DNA of 64,000 bases from Plecoglossus altivelis (GCA_036571765.1 BROE01000022.1:9862555-9926554), one strand, 5' to 3'. Shown: positions 47,334-58,912, counted from the stretch's first letter. Translations and numbers: made by a program. The notes: generated by a model not told the origin, from the sequence alone.

Positions 47334-48915
47334 ACTGTATGTTTTCATATCTGTGTGGTCTCCCACCAAGGGAGCAGGTTCCAGCTATGACAGGGGAGCA
47401 CCTGCTCGGTTGCCTCGGTAACAGCTGGTGCGGTGTGTGTGTGTGTGTTGGGTTACGAGGGAGGAGGGGTGTTTCTCGGTCTCTGAGATTTCTCTTTGGA
47501 AGTGAAAGTACAGGACGTGAGAGAACTATAAACACACCGATCGCACTTCAGATCTCAAACTCAACTTCCAGTTCCGATGCCCTGGTCTTTCAGTTTCAGT
47601 CTGTAGGATTGCTCCAGCAGACCGATCTTCAGTTGTGAAGGTTCCATTATTTTTGACAACAGAACACAAACCATTTTAATTCCATTGTACAACATCTAGT
47701 CGCCTACTGTCAAGTCTTGTCAAATCGTATCCCCTCGTCGTGTTTTCCATCGGTCGGTGTGCACTTTGACTTTTTACTTTGTGTGATTTGTCGGTGTTTG
47801 TGTGAGATTTGTGTGTGTTTGTCCAGTAAACCTCTGCTTCCCGGGGCTATCTGGGCCTGGCCAGAGAGAGGTCAGATGTGAGGTCCACTCAGCCGTGGTT
47901 GACCTGTGGGTCATGGAAAATCTGTTGAGGGAGATAGGTGTGTGGGTGTTGTCTTTTTGGATGTGAATGTGTGTTTAAACCTTAAATCTTGTGTGTTGGG
48001 GTGTTTGGCTGTATACCCTTGCGTGTGTGTGCGTGTGCGTGCGCGCGATGGTCAGTCGAGGGTTATAAGCAGACTGTTTGCCTGTGGCTGGATGGCTCCC
48101 CAGTAGATAAGTCGGTTAGTGCCTCTGTCTCCACACACACAATAGGGATTACCATAAACCCTATGGCCAAAGGCCAATTATTAGTCTTTATTTATGTATG
48201 GATTATTTAAAGAGATGATTAAAGATAGCATGGTTGGCAACAGCATCCGCTCCTCCTGAGTATGTTATCTCCCGTTTTCAAAGTAAACATTTATCTTTAA
48301 GGTTTGAGAAAATGTTGTCTCGCCAAACAAAGACATAAATTGTGTACATGTCGTAAACAAGAATTATACTTTCCAAAACATTTTTGTTTCCAGTTTTTGT
48401 ATGTTTTCGCACAACAAACATTGGTAATCGAATATTGTTGTTTGCACACGCAGACACAATTTAAGTATTATCGCGCGCACACGCGCACGCTCGCTTACAC
48501 ACAGCAAGTACTTGCATCTTATTCAAGCCCAAAAGTGAGAGACCGGATTTAGGAGAACACGCCAAGGGGAAAAAGACAAGGAGAAGGCGACAAATATGCA
48601 GAGCGAGAAAGGGGATGAAAAGTGTGAACGTGAGGGGGAACCCAGAAGGAGTGAAAGGAAGATACAGACTCTCAGACAGACACGCAGAGAGATGTTAACA
48701 CAGTCTACACATGGACGACTACTCCGATGGATGCATTTATTCTACGAAGACCGTATAAAAAGAGAATGAGTGGAGAATGTAAAACGCAGTGAGGAAAAGA
48801 CAGACAGGGAGAGAGGAGCGAGGTGCGAAGTTCCAGGAATTTATTCACTGCGGTGTCAATCCTCCGTTTTGTTCTGTGACGACAACATTAGACAGATTAA
48901 GTATACCGGAGCGGA
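47334..48915. other. Non-coding stretch, no gene seen
   Basis: Unique sequence with small GT patches (47433-47449, 48020-48050). Purine-rich, CpG-moderate DNA occupies 48540-48800. No supported exon. Confidence 0.5.
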
Positions 48916-48927
48916 GGCTTTCCATCA

Positions 48928-48941
48928 CACACGCACACATC

Positions 48942-48977
<36 letters not shown>

Positions 48978-49021
48978 CCCACACACACACACGCACACCT
49001 ACACACACACACACACACACT
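48928..49021. repeat. (CA)n microsatellite, interrupted
   Basis: About 90 bp of CA with GCAC, CCCAC and CTAC interruptions. Confidence 0.93.
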
Positions 49022-49094
49022 AACAAATACTGTACACACCACCACGCCAGCTTAGTCACTGGGAGGGGCTTTTGTTCATCTCTACATGCATGTA

Positions 49095-49290
49095 ATTTGT
49101 TCTCTCTTTCTCTAGCCCGAAATATCCTCCCTCTTCATCATGCATTTAATTCCTCCCTCATCTCTCCTTCCGCCACTCACCTCATTTCCCTTTTCACGTA
49201 ACCCCCCCACCCTCTCTCTAGTCTCTTTCTCTCTCTGTCTCTCACCTCTCTCACTCTACCTCTGCACTCTCTTCTCTCTCGCTCTCTCAT
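49095..49290. repeat. Pyrimidine-rich (CT)n patches
   Basis: CT and CCT runs over about 190 bp. Confidence 0.7.
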
Positions 49291-49620
49291 ACGCTACAAT
49301 GTCATTAGTGTGTAATTGTGGTGCAGAGATAAGGGGTGAACTGCACTCTGAAGGAGCCATTCGACAAGTCTGGCCTGGACAGCTCTGCCCAGTGGAGAAG
49401 CTGGACAAGAGGCAGTACGAGCAGCCAGACCAGTGATCATGGGCCGGGTTTTCCGAGGGGCAAAGTTCAGCTGATGATCCTGAAGGTTGGAACGGGAGGA
49501 CGGGCATGTTGATGTCTGGTGGCATGTGCTGTGACCCCAGAAAACAGACACTTATTGCCTGTCTCCTCTGATAATCCCGCCTATCTCTTGCCTTCTCTCC
49601 ATCTGTCCCATTGTCGATGT
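49291..49620. other. Non-coding unique sequence, no gene seen
   Basis: No supported exon between the two CT-rich patches. Confidence 0.5.
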
Positions 49621-49626
49621 CTCTCT

Positions 49627-49628
<2 letters not shown>

Positions 49629-49666
<38 letters not shown>
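49629..49666. repeat. (CT)n microsatellite
   Basis: About 38 bp of perfect TC dinucleotides. Confidence 0.95.
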
Positions 49667-49669
<3 letters not shown>

Positions 49670-50109
49670 CTCCTCCCTTTGTCTCTCACACACACAAAGC
49701 CACAACTGTCTACTCTGCATAATGCATACCTAGCTCACCCCTGAGTTGACGCTTAACAAGGACATTTCAACCTTCAGTAGGACCTGCCATCCCCTCTCTC
49801 CCTACTCTGCTGTCTGGGCCTCCCACCCAGCCTTCACGTTACAATCTGGGCTGGTTCCTTCATGTCCAGCTGGTTTTCAGTGCCAGTTGATGGGTGCTGT
49901 TAGAGGGAGTGAATGAATTTCACCTCTGTGGTAATTATCCCATGTCCTGCGGTGTGAATAATCTACGCCAGATTCTGAAACAGAGCAACCTGGAGCAAAC
50001 CAAGGGATTGTTTTGTTTGCTCTTACATTGTCGGATGTTTCGACATTGTGTGGGCGTGTGTGTTTTTGTTCTGTATGTGCTGTACACGTGCACTTGTATG
50101 CGTATATCT

Positions 50110-50144
50110 GTGTGTGTGTGTGTGTGTGTGCGTGTGTGTGCGTG
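50110..50144. repeat. (GT)n microsatellite
   Basis: GT run of about 35 bp with two GC interruptions. Confidence 0.92.
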
Positions 50145-51000
50145 CTGGCATCTGGATAGCAACCTTTATCCTTCCCATTCTTCACATATTTGCCACTGAA
50201 GTGGCAGTTTATCATGTTTAAATGTTTCCACACATTCTTCACCGAACACAGTCGTAACCCTAGATACATCTGCAAGCAAACTGTGACAGGAGAATGAATT
50301 GTGTGTGGAATACTTTGAGTAAAAATAAAACCTTTTGCCCAAGCTGTAATTTCCGCTTCTTTAGTCTAGGTGGTCCTTTTTGGTTGAACCAGTTGGAGTC
50401 TCGCTGAGGATTCAAATACAGTCTGTCCTTTTGACAGTTTTTCCATCGTTTTTGGGATACAAATACAATCTAATGTATTCCATACTAAACTGGACCAGAT
50501 CCAGTAGTGGTTGACAAACGAATCTGTTCCGTGATATACTGACAGGCTTGCTCTGCGTGATTTTGGCAAAGCGCATAGTGAATATCCCCACAACACGTGT
50601 ACTGTAGCGCAATAATGTTGCCTGAAAGTGACTTTTAAAGACTGATGTTGGAGATGTTAACTGATCTCTTGGTTCATGATACACCATGTGTAGGAGGTTT
50701 AACTTCCAGTGAAACCTCACTGCCTGCTCACAATTTTAAACTAGACTTGGGTCAGTCCGTACACACGTGTGCATAGACAGATGCACAGACACTTTTGGAC
50801 TAATTGCGGTATTGGAGTGCCAGTTGTTGGACTGTTTCGCTGAAAAGTTAATCGTGTGGACAGAGAGAGTGAACTAATTATCTGGTCGATGTTTTCCCAG
50901 TGAGGGCCAGTAATTTAGCAGCAATTGACCTCCTGGAGTTTGCCAGCAAATGAAAACATGTAGGCCACTGTGCTAACGAGCAGGCTAACGACCCAGGAAT
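50145..51000. other. Non-coding unique sequence, no gene seen
   Basis: AT-balanced DNA without simple repeats; no supported exon. Confidence 0.5.
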
Positions 51001-51001
51001 T

Positions 51002-51240
51002 GGCCCCTTTCTGTTCTCTTCTCCTCTACTCTCATCTCTTTCTCTGTCCCCCCCACTCTCTCTGTCTTTGTCTCTATTTCCTTTTCTAGTCTCCATTTCC
51101 TCTCCTCCCATTCCTCTCCCCTTGTTTCTTCTTTTTCTTTTCATCTCAGTGCCTCTCTCTGTCTAACTATCTCTCTTCTGTCCTCTCCTCCTCTCCCCCT
51201 TTCCACTTCTCTTTCCTCCATTGTCTCTATCCTCTTCTTG
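51002..51240. repeat. Polypyrimidine tract
   Basis: CTCTTTCTC/CCTCTCC-rich + strand over about 240 bp. Confidence 0.8.
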
Positions 51241-51815
51241 TATCCAACGGGCACCCCCCCCCCTCTCCTATTAGCTCTAAATCCCCCTTCCCCTTGCCTC
51301 AGTGACAGTGACACTCCCTGGCACAAGCTGTTTGTGTGACAAACTGTGTAATGATTTGGTCGCCCACCGTGATGTGTGAAGGTTGTTACCCCACGTAACA
51401 AGCTGTTCGACATCATTGATTGAGACAACAGGCAAACAGTTCTTTTGACTGTAGTTTTCACTACTCATGAGTGACTACTTTTCGCTACTCATGTATGCTC
51501 GATAGAATCTGTCTCAACGGCCCTAAAGACTGCCATAACCGGCTAAGCTAAAGACTGGAGAGCAACATGTTTGCAAACGCACGCCGACACGCACAAGCAC
51601 ATGCACACGCAAAACTGTCACCAATTACATTGTAATACGTTTCCTGACTGTGGTTTCTAAGTAAACATTGCAGTTTTTTTTGGAACAGTGAGTAACTCAA
51701 CCACATGGATGTGTTTATGAGTGTGTCTCTGGTTGTGTATCTTTGTGTTTGTGTCAGTGTGCGTTCTGAGAGAGTGAGTAACCCCCACCACAGAGAAGCG
51801 GTTACCGGTGTGCTT
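51241..51815. other. Non-coding stretch, no gene seen
   Basis: Contains a C9 run near 51254 and two CTACTCATG motifs about 30 bp apart (51462-51470, 51485-51493). No exon. Confidence 0.5.
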
Positions 51816-51816
51816 C

Positions 51817-51990
51817 TGTGTGTGTGTGTGTGTGTGTCTGTGTGTGTGTGTGTGTGCGTGTGTGTGGGTGTGTGTGCGTGGTGGTGTCTGGTGTGTGTGT
51901 GTGTTGGTGTCTGTGTGGTGTGTGTGCGTGTGTGTCTGTGTGTGTGTGTGTGTGTGCGTGCGTGTGTGTGTGTGAGCGTGTGAGTGAGTG
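51817..51990. repeat. (GT)n compound microsatellite
   Basis: About 170 bp of GT with CTG, GC, GGTG and GAGC interruptions; one of the longest GT-rich arrays in the window. Confidence 0.95.
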
Positions 51991-52325
51991 AATGATGCTG
52001 AGTCAGGACATGGGACATCTGTGACCAACATGGCAAGCCCTTGATCCACGTAGGGGTGTAACAGTTGAGATAATGTTGTTTCACTCTGTCTTGTTAACCC
52101 TTCTTAAACACTTATTTGACCTTGGTGAAGGACATTTTTATTTATGTATGTATTTGTTACGGTGAATCAAAATGACAGGAAAACACTCCACAGAGGAAAA
52201 CCGAGAGCTGTTTCTCGGCATGAATACTTTTAGAATTGAATACTTCTACTTCTGAGTGATCTGCTGCATGCTCTCTCATCTGCTATTTGTACTTTGCTTA
52301 TACGTGTACAGGAACGACCACAGGG
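51991..52325. other. Non-coding unique sequence between the GT array and the 16-bp minisatellite
   Basis: Includes a TTTATTTATGTATGTATTTG patch at about 52137-52156. No exon. Confidence 0.5.
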
Positions 52326-53135
52326 CAGTGTGTTAGTGAGAGATATGTTAGTGACAGAGTGTGTTAGTGAGGCAGTGTGTTAGGGAGACAGTGTGTTAGT
52401 GAGGCAATGTGTTAGTGAGAGAGTGCGTTAGTGAGGGAGTGTGTTAGTGAGAGAATGCGTTAGTGAGGCAGTGTGCTAGTGGGCAGTGTGTTAGTGAGAG
52501 AGTGTGTCAGTGAGGCAGTGTGTTATGGAGAGAGTGTGTTAGGGAGGCAGTGTGTTAGTGAGGGAGTGTGTTAGTAACACAGTGTCTTAGTGAGGCAGTG
52601 TGCTAGTGGGCAGTGTGTTAGTGAGGCAGTGTGTTAGTGAGAGAGTGTGTTAGTGAGGCAGTGTGTTAGTGAGAGAGTGTGTTAGGGAGGCAGTGTGTTA
52701 GTGAGGCAGTGTGTCAGTGAGGCAGTGTGTTAGTGAGACAGTGTGTTAGTGAGGCAGTGTGTTAGGGAGGCAGTGTGTTAGTGAGAGAGTGTGTTAGTGA
52801 GAGAGTGTGTTAGTGGGGCAGTGTGTTAGTGAGGCAGTGTGTCAGTGAGGCAGTGTGTTAGTGAGGCAGTGTGTTAGTGAGAGAGTGTGTTAGTGAGGCA
52901 GTGTGTCAGTGAGGCAGTGTGTTAGTGAGGCAGTGTGTTAGGGAGGAAGTGTGTCAGTGAGGCAGTGTGTCAGTGAGGCAGTGTGCTAGTGGACAGTGTG
53001 TCAGTGAGGCAGTGTGTTAGTGAGACAGTGTGTCAGTGAGGCAGTGTGTTAGTGAGGCAGTGTGTCAGGGAGGAAGTGTGTCAGTGAGGCAGTGTGTTAG
53101 AGAGGCAGTGTGTCAGTGAGGCCGTGTGTCAGGGA
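52326..53135. repeat. 16-bp minisatellite, unit GTGTGTTAGTGAGGCA
   Basis: About 50 units over roughly 800 bp. Three positions vary: GTTAG/GTCAG, TAGTG/TAGGG and GAGGCAG/GAGAGAG. A shortened marker unit, GTGTGCTAGTGGGCA, occurs at 52471 and 52599, with a GGACA version at 52981. TAG or TGA in several frames prevents open frames. The right edge blends into unique sequence at about 53130. Confidence 0.96.
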
Positions 53136-53720
53136 GACACCAGGACATTGTCCGAACAAGCAGACATCACCTGACGCTGAGGATCGGAACGATGTCGATC
53201 TGGTCATCGTCAGACTTCGCAGCCCCCCCATGCAGCAGCTGACAGCCGACAAGGTAAAGGCGAGGCCTCGCTTCTCTATTGTTCACCTCCAAACCCTCAT
53301 CCGCTGTTCCAGACAAACATTTACATTCTCAGCAGCAAATGAGCAGTTGGACAGCTCGTGTGCGGTTTCTCTGCCTTGATTCAGATGTAGGATGTTGTGT
53401 CCTTCGAGGGGTCTAACGGATCCCTTATGTTTGCCCACACTCCACTATATTGAGCTGTCAATCCTGATTACATCTGAGTAGGTTCGTTTGTTCCACAGTA
53501 ATCAGCCAGAAATCACACAAAGGACCTTCCAGCTGCTTTTAGGCGAGCAGGCTCTCTGGACGGTCAGGAGATCCCCGCTCCGATCTGGCTGTAATCAAAG
53601 GAAGGCAAACAAAGAGATAGTGTTGGAGGTGCGAGCCTGCGTTCTCTGATAAAACAAGCTGTTTGTAAATCTGTGTCTCCTTCCAGGTCTAGCTCTCTAC
53701 CCAGTCTGATAGACCACACA
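53136..53720. promoter_or_regulatory. Low-repeat unique block, weak enhancer-like candidate
   Basis: No simple repeats. It contains CTGATTACATC, CAGTAATCAGCC, CTGTAATCAAAGG and AACAAAGAG strings at about 53460-53620, i.e. repeated (T)AATC homeodomain/OTX-like and SOX-like cores. No exon. Inference only. Confidence 0.22.
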
Positions 53721-53726
53721 GGGCAG

Positions 53727-53745
53727 CGTGCGCGCGCGCGTGTGG
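53727..53745. repeat. (CG)n tract flanked by GT
   Basis: GTGCGCGCGCGCGTGTGG: alternating tract, Z-DNA candidate. Confidence 0.85.
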
Positions 53746-54525
53746 ACGTGCGCTTGAGTTATTGAAGATGCATGCTGGTAGGTGTGTGGGTTTTTGTGTG
53801 TGTGCGGAGCGGACCTATCCATGCGCTGCTTGTGTAGGTATCCGAGCGCGTGAGACTCTGTTCCGGTGTGGGGGAATGATGAACTTAGAGTACGTTCAAC
53901 AGCCTTGAACAAACACTTTAACTGACAGAGTGCCTTTTAACTTTCGAGCCAGGGCAAGACCGCGTTGCGCTTCGGTTTGTTGGCTAAAATAGAATGCGAT
54001 GTTTTAGTGAGAATAATTGGAAAGAAATATTTAAATCTGTAAAAACCCAGAGAGGGAGAGAGATCAAGCGAAACAAAGGACAGGGGGGAAAAAAAGGTCG
54101 CCGCAAGCAGCAATGGCGGTTTCCTCCTCAAAATGCAGTAAAATTGACGTGTTAGAGGGTTAAACTTAACTGTCGACGAAGGAACCATAAAAGCAATAAC
54201 ACCCATCCGCATTCGAAATCTCTGCATGCATCCTTATTTCCATCCGCTATCCTTTAGATTCCAGATGCTTCGCTCAAGCAAACGGAGCCACAGGCACTTT
54301 CATTTTTGGAAAGTTTGTTTGCGTGAGTGCACACAGTGACTAACGGGAATGGGAATGCACTGCCAATGCAGTCTGCAATAATAAGAAAGAATACTAACAG
54401 TTATAATAGGTTTCGCCCTGACGGAGGAATCCTAATGACAGATGCGAAACAGAGAGGAGGGAAGAGCGGGAGACAGGGGGTAAGAGACCGTGATGTGGGA
54501 GTTGGAGCCCTTGGCGTTACAACAT
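53746..54525. other. Non-coding stretch, no gene seen
   Basis: Unique sequence, partly AT-rich; no supported exon. Confidence 0.5.
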
Positions 54526-54529
54526 AGGG

Positions 54530-54850
54530 ACCGCAAGGATAGGGGGGATAGGAGACGAGCATGGGAGGAGGGGGAGATAAGAACGAGGGAGGGGAGAGCA
54601 CGGTACGGAAGGAGGGAAGAAATGGGAGGATGGGGAAGGGGAGTAACATGCCGTGTGGTTGCTCTGCCTGCCTTGAGAGGAGCGGTTAAGGAGGGGGGAC
54701 CGGAGGCTTGGTGGGGGAGGAGGGGTGGGATGAGAGGCTATGGGCAAATTGGAGGAGCCAAGGAGAGAGCAGCAGGAGAGAGCAAAGAGAGGAGGGCGGA
54801 GGGGGGAGATGGAGGAGAGGGAGGGCGGAGAGATGAGGATCGAGATAGGT
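54530..54850. repeat. G-rich polypurine tract
   Basis: About 320 bp of GGAGGGG/GAGAGGA-rich + strand with scattered pyrimidines. Open frames across it are compositional. Confidence 0.75.
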
Positions 54851-55505
54851 GGTTGGCTTGGCAGGGTGCTTGAACCAATGGGATAGACTGGCAGACAACC
54901 GGCACCCCTGATCTCACTCAATCTATCTTCGCTCGACCCCGGAAAGCCCACGCCAACCCTTCCACCTTCTCCCTTTAGCACGCTCTCTTCCTCACCGACA
55001 ACCCCTCTTCCTTCCATCCATCCAATCCTCCCTTTCACCACTCACCACCTCCACCGCCCCCTATATAATCAGAGGGCAGGATTCAATCCAGCTCCGACAC
55101 ACAATCTATTGGGAGCTTTCTTCAGCTACTCTCTGGGCATCGTTCTACAATTCAGACGTTCAAACCGCCTAGTCATCAGTTCTTCGGTCCTTTGAATGCT
55201 AATATTAGAATGTGTATGTGGCTGGTCTGCTAAAAGAATTCTAACCATATGTCAACCATATACATAATCGCCATATGATCTCCAGTTACTGGCAGCTCTT
55301 CAATGTTCCTTTAGCCTGATAGAGTAGGTGAGCAGTGACTGAAGGGTTATCGTGTGTGTCCCTAAAATGGTGCATCAGGGTTTGTAATTGCGTGTGTGTT
55401 TCAACTTGTGCATGCACGCAATGTTTTCCTATGTCTCATGTCGTTTGTATGAGCGTGCGTGTGTGCCCATTCTGTCTGCCTACAGCTCCTCCCTCTCTGC
55501 CCGAT
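54851..55505. other. Non-coding stretch, no gene seen
   Basis: Pyrimidine-rich at 54950-55060, opposite in polarity to the purine tract before it, then unique AT-balanced sequence. No supported exon. Confidence 0.5.
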
Positions 55506-55506
55506 G

Positions 55507-55556
55507 GCTGTGTGTGTGTGTGTAAGTGTGTGCGCGTGTGTATGTGTGTGTGATGT
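55507..55556. repeat. (GT)n microsatellite, interrupted
   Basis: GT runs with AAG, GCGC and TATG interruptions. Confidence 0.88.
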
Positions 55557-55714
55557 CTCTCTCTGTTTGTCCTCTCTATCATGCAACTGGCTGTCACTTT
55601 ATACTTCATCCTCCTGTCCTGCTCCCTCTCTATGCCCACACACACACTCATAGAGTGTCAAGTTTGTAGTAGTGTTTCTGGTGGGACATACACGACCTTT
55701 CCAAATCCTGTCTA

Positions 55715-55815
55715 TCTCTTAACGCCCTGAACCTGACCTGCGCCCCAAAACCAAACTGAAGCCTGAACTGGAACCTAATCCCAACCCTAAAACTGCCCTC
55801 AACTAATCTCGAATT
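55715..55815. repeat. Degenerate CCTGAAC/CCCTAA-like patch
   Basis: Loose repetition of CCTGAACCTGACC, AAGCCTGAACTGGAACC and CCCAACCCTAAAACTGCC. It resembles a decayed short tandem repeat; the similarity to telomeric CCCTAA is weak. Confidence 0.4.
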
Positions 55816-56515
55816 AGTTGACTGACTATGAATTATGAGCCTATCTGTGCCCCGAACGCTACCTGCAAGGGCGAAGAACCTTGACTGTTCAAGCTAGACG
55901 TGAGGAGCAGTGGGCTTCGCAGCATGCCTACTCGACGTGCAACTCATCTGCCTGACATGGCACCGCTCTCAGGAAACCATCCCCAGCCCCGACGCTCCAA
56001 CATCACCGACATCAACCGCTGAATCTGCGAATACAGATTAAAAAAAGATTCACTCTTCTACTTCACAAAGGAACTGAAAATGTTTCCTCCAAAGGGTTGG
56101 CTTGAAGTTGCAGTTGAGTTGAAAGTTACAAAGTCGTGTCTGTTCTTTCGAGCACAGGGTTTGGAAGTTGCGTAGCCCTCTTTAAATAGAACCCCCTCCG
56201 TGCCCTCCCTGCCCTCCCTTCCCCGTATTCTGCAAATTCCACTCAATCCAACCCTGACCACAGTCTCTATCCCCACCACCCACCAACCACCTCCCCAATC
56301 TACTTCCCGCCTGTGGAGGAGATAAGCCTTGGCCTGGACGCGCGGTGTGGTGCGGCGTCTTGATAAATGAAGATGATAGGAGCCGTCAGCAGCGTGAGTC
56401 AGGCTAATTTCCTCCTCTGTTGTCTCCCTGCACTTTCCACCACACTGGTCCTCCCAGACGAGGAGAGTCAAGGTGAAGTTCATCACGCAACTACTGCACA
56501 AGATCGCTGCCTGAG
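55816..56515. other. Non-coding stretch, no gene seen
   Basis: Unique sequence, including the AATCTCGAATTAG patch near 55806-55818. The 194-codon antisense frame at 56058-56642 has no recognisable domain and overlaps a CA repeat. Confidence 0.5.
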
Positions 56516-56519
56516 GACA

Positions 56520-56572
56520 CTCACACACACACGCACACACGCACACATGTACAGTCACACACACACTCACAC
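56520..56572. repeat. (CA)n compound microsatellite
   Basis: CA runs with GCAC and TGTACAGT interruptions. Confidence 0.9.
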
Positions 56573-56739
56573 GCCATAGATTTCTTCTGTGGTTTACTCT
56601 TCGACTATCACAGCAATTACAGCAGTTTCCCATGGGTCGCAATGTAGGGCCAGTAAGCTAATATGCTAATGAAGATAAATGGAGGTAATCTCTTTCCTGT
56701 CCAGATGAGAGTTGTTGGTGCTGGACAGAACGGCGCAAG

Positions 56740-56822
56740 ACGAAGAGATAGAGGGAAGAAGAAAAGAAAGCAAGACAGAAAGCAACTAAAAGAAAGAGAA
56801 AGAAAAATGAAAGAAAGGAAAA
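56740..56822. repeat. GAAA-rich polypurine tract
   Basis: AAGAAAAGAAAGC and AAAGAAAGAGAAAGAAAAA-type sequence over about 80 bp. Confidence 0.8.
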
Positions 56823-57560
56823 ATGTTTACTCATTGATGACTGGAGCCTCGTTTAAATCGAGTTCAAAGACGTTGCAAAAACATTGGAAGTCCATGTGTG
56901 TGTGTTGGAGTGTGTGAACAAAGTGGCCTGGAATAAACAGGATGACTGTCAGACGCTCCTTACACAATAAGCCTCGGAAAGGCCCCTGAGAGGGCTTTTC
57001 CAGTCAGTAGCACTGTTTACTGGACGTCCCAGTCTCAGTCCTCCGCTGGAGGCTGAATCGAGAGCCCAGCTCCCATTCAGGTCGTCCAGTCATAAAGGGC
57101 AGCAGCGGATCAGACTGGTAATGACACATAGCCATTACACACGAAGCCCACAGATTGGACAAACACTGTGGTTTCGTGGTCCAAATAAACAGGGGTCCTA
57201 AACATCTGGTTATTGTAGGTACACGCACACATGCATGTAGTCTGCCGGATATTTTCCCCCGTCATTAAGTGTGCTCTGACAGTCATTATTTCAGACGTTC
57301 GGTATCTGAGTGGTGACAAACCCCTTAGTTTCATGAGTGAGGATCTGAAGGTGGGTTGGCGAGAGCGTGTGAGTGAGCGTGTGAGGGTGGGTGGTGGAAG
57401 TTGGAATAGCCTACGAAGACTCGGTTTAATAGTCTTACTTGCATTCTACTTTGACACACATGCACTTCAAACCCTGCCACCTTAGCAGCCTGTAATCACT
57501 CATCTGACAGCCTATCATTACGCATTTCGACTGTTACTTTCAAATGAGCGCATTATTATT
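56823..57560. other. Non-coding unique sequence, no gene seen
   Basis: Mostly unique with a GTGAGTGAGCGTGTGAGG patch at about 57367-57386. TCATTACGCATTTCG and CGCATTATTATTG near 57515-57560 are AT-rich. No supported exon. Confidence 0.5.
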
Positions 57561-57579
57561 GTTCACCTGCCTCATTTGT

Positions 57580-57860
57580 CTAGGGGGAGGGGACGTTTTT
57601 GGAGGGGAAGCGCGTACGGTCGGGGGGGTGCTTTGCTGGTCTCCATCCAGGGTCTAAGACATCTAGGAGCCCACCCTTCTCTGGAAGGCACGGTGCTGGA
57701 ACAATTCAGAAGTCCCGCAGCTGTCTCCAGTACGTTGTGCCAGCGAGCGGCCGACGATCGTAACGATGACTGGGACGCCGCACCGCGTCGCGCTTTCGAC
57801 CCGCCCACTCGCGAGCCTGGTTATTAGCCTGGGCCCTCGGAGTCTTAGACGCAGACTCTC
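57580..57860. other. CpG-rich patch about 5 kb upstream of the epha3-like exon
   Basis: Many CpGs in under 300 bp (GAAGCGCGTACGGTCGGG, GCGAGCGGCCGACGATCG, GCCGCACCGCGTCGCGC, GACCCGCCCACTCGCGAGCC). An 83-codon + frame is open at 57576-57827 but unrecognised. It could be a distal CpG island, an alternative promoter or an unmethylated enhancer. Confidence 0.4.
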
Positions 57861-58455
57861 TCGCAGGCACACTGGCTTCATTCTCTCGTTGTTCTGCTGC
57901 TGTGTTGTATGGTTTCCCCAGCCCCTCCAGAACAGACCTCCTGTTCAGACGAACAGAGAGCGAGAGGAGGCTGAGTGGGCCGGCCTCCTCCGCACCAAGA
58001 CATATGCAACCTAATGAGCATGTGTTGAAATAATCATGTTAATGTAATATAATTGGTACCTATCCTGCTGCACAGGACTGGTCAGCATCACTCCGCCACA
58101 TATGGGCTCTGGTTCTGGTTCTGCAGGTCCAGCTGCGTGGCTGAGGCTCGCCCAGGTAGCGTTACAAGCAGCTATGATTAATGATGGAGAAACGGCTAAT
58201 TTACTGAGTTTGACGGGAACAGGACGGCGGGCGCTGAATGGGATTCTGTGGGAATGTGAGAGCGCGGGACTTGTGCGTGTGTGGTCATGCGCGTGTGTTG
58301 GAGTACGTTTCCGCTTGTATTGATGATTGTTGGTGAGTTCATGAACACTGTTTGTGCGCGTGTATGCGTGCGTGACTTCTGTCTAGACGATACAGATGTA
58401 CCCCATAAGATGACATCAACAGAGCCACCAACCAATTAGACGTCATTAGGAAAAC
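57861..58455. other. Non-coding unique sequence, no gene seen
   Basis: Includes the AT-rich string AAATAATCATGTTAATGT near 58028-58045 (homeodomain-like cores) and a GC-richer part to 58380. No supported exon. Confidence 0.5.
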
Positions 58456-58457
58456 TA

Positions 58458-58505
58458 ACACACACACCCGCGCGCACACTTTATACAGTGCGCGGGTGTG
58501 TGTGT
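58458..58505. repeat. Strong inverted repeat (18-bp stem, 12-nt loop)
   Basis: ACACACACCCGCGC on the left pairs exactly with GCGCGGGTGTGTGT on the right. With flanking pairs the stem spans 58458-58475 against 58488-58505, with one G-T wobble, around the loop at 58476-58487. The arms are a CA/CG and a GT/CG microsatellite of opposite polarity. Confidence 0.85.
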
Positions 58506-58765
58506 GTAAGACGGGGGCTGCACTCCATCAACTGTGTAATTAAGCTACATTCCAACTGAACAACTGAACATTTCAGTGAAATGTCCCCGTGTGCAAACCT
58601 GAGTGTAGGTTAAGTAAAAAAAATAATATTGATCAGAGTCTGGTGAATTGTGTAAGTCTTTGCCTGCGAAGCCTTTTGGAATGGTCGTTGCTTCCTTATC
58701 TAAGTCCATGTGACCATGTGTTTCAGACCCTTTGGTTGGCAGGGGATACCATCCCACAATAATGC
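58506..58765. other. Non-coding unique sequence, no gene seen
   Basis: Contains an A8 run followed by TAATATTG near 58615-58630. No supported exon. Confidence 0.5.
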
Positions 58766-58775
58766 AAGACTGAAT

Positions 58776-58912
58776 GTTGTGTGTGCGAACGTTTGTGTGC
58801 GGGTAAATGTGTGTGCGTGCGTGAGTGCGTATAGGCTATACAGTGTGAGGCCTCGTGTGTGGGCGTGTGTGCATATGTGTGTGGAAGCTCCCAAACAGGA
58901 GTGTGTGTGTGT
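58776..58912. repeat. GT/GC-rich degenerate microsatellite
   Basis: Interrupted GTGTGTGCG motifs over about 140 bp. Confidence 0.8.

Noticed and set aside
51548..52084. Histidine/threonine-rich frame of 178 codons on the - strand
   Set aside because: Produced by the CA/GT array at 51817-51990.
55715..55815. Interstitial telomere-like sequence
   Set aside because: The CCCTAA resemblance is limited to one or two imperfect words; a degenerate CCTGAAC repeat is the simpler reading.
56058..56642. 194-codon antisense open frame
   Set aside because: No domain, signal or exon boundary recognised. It crosses a CA microsatellite, and its length is within chance expectation for a GC-moderate 64 kb window.
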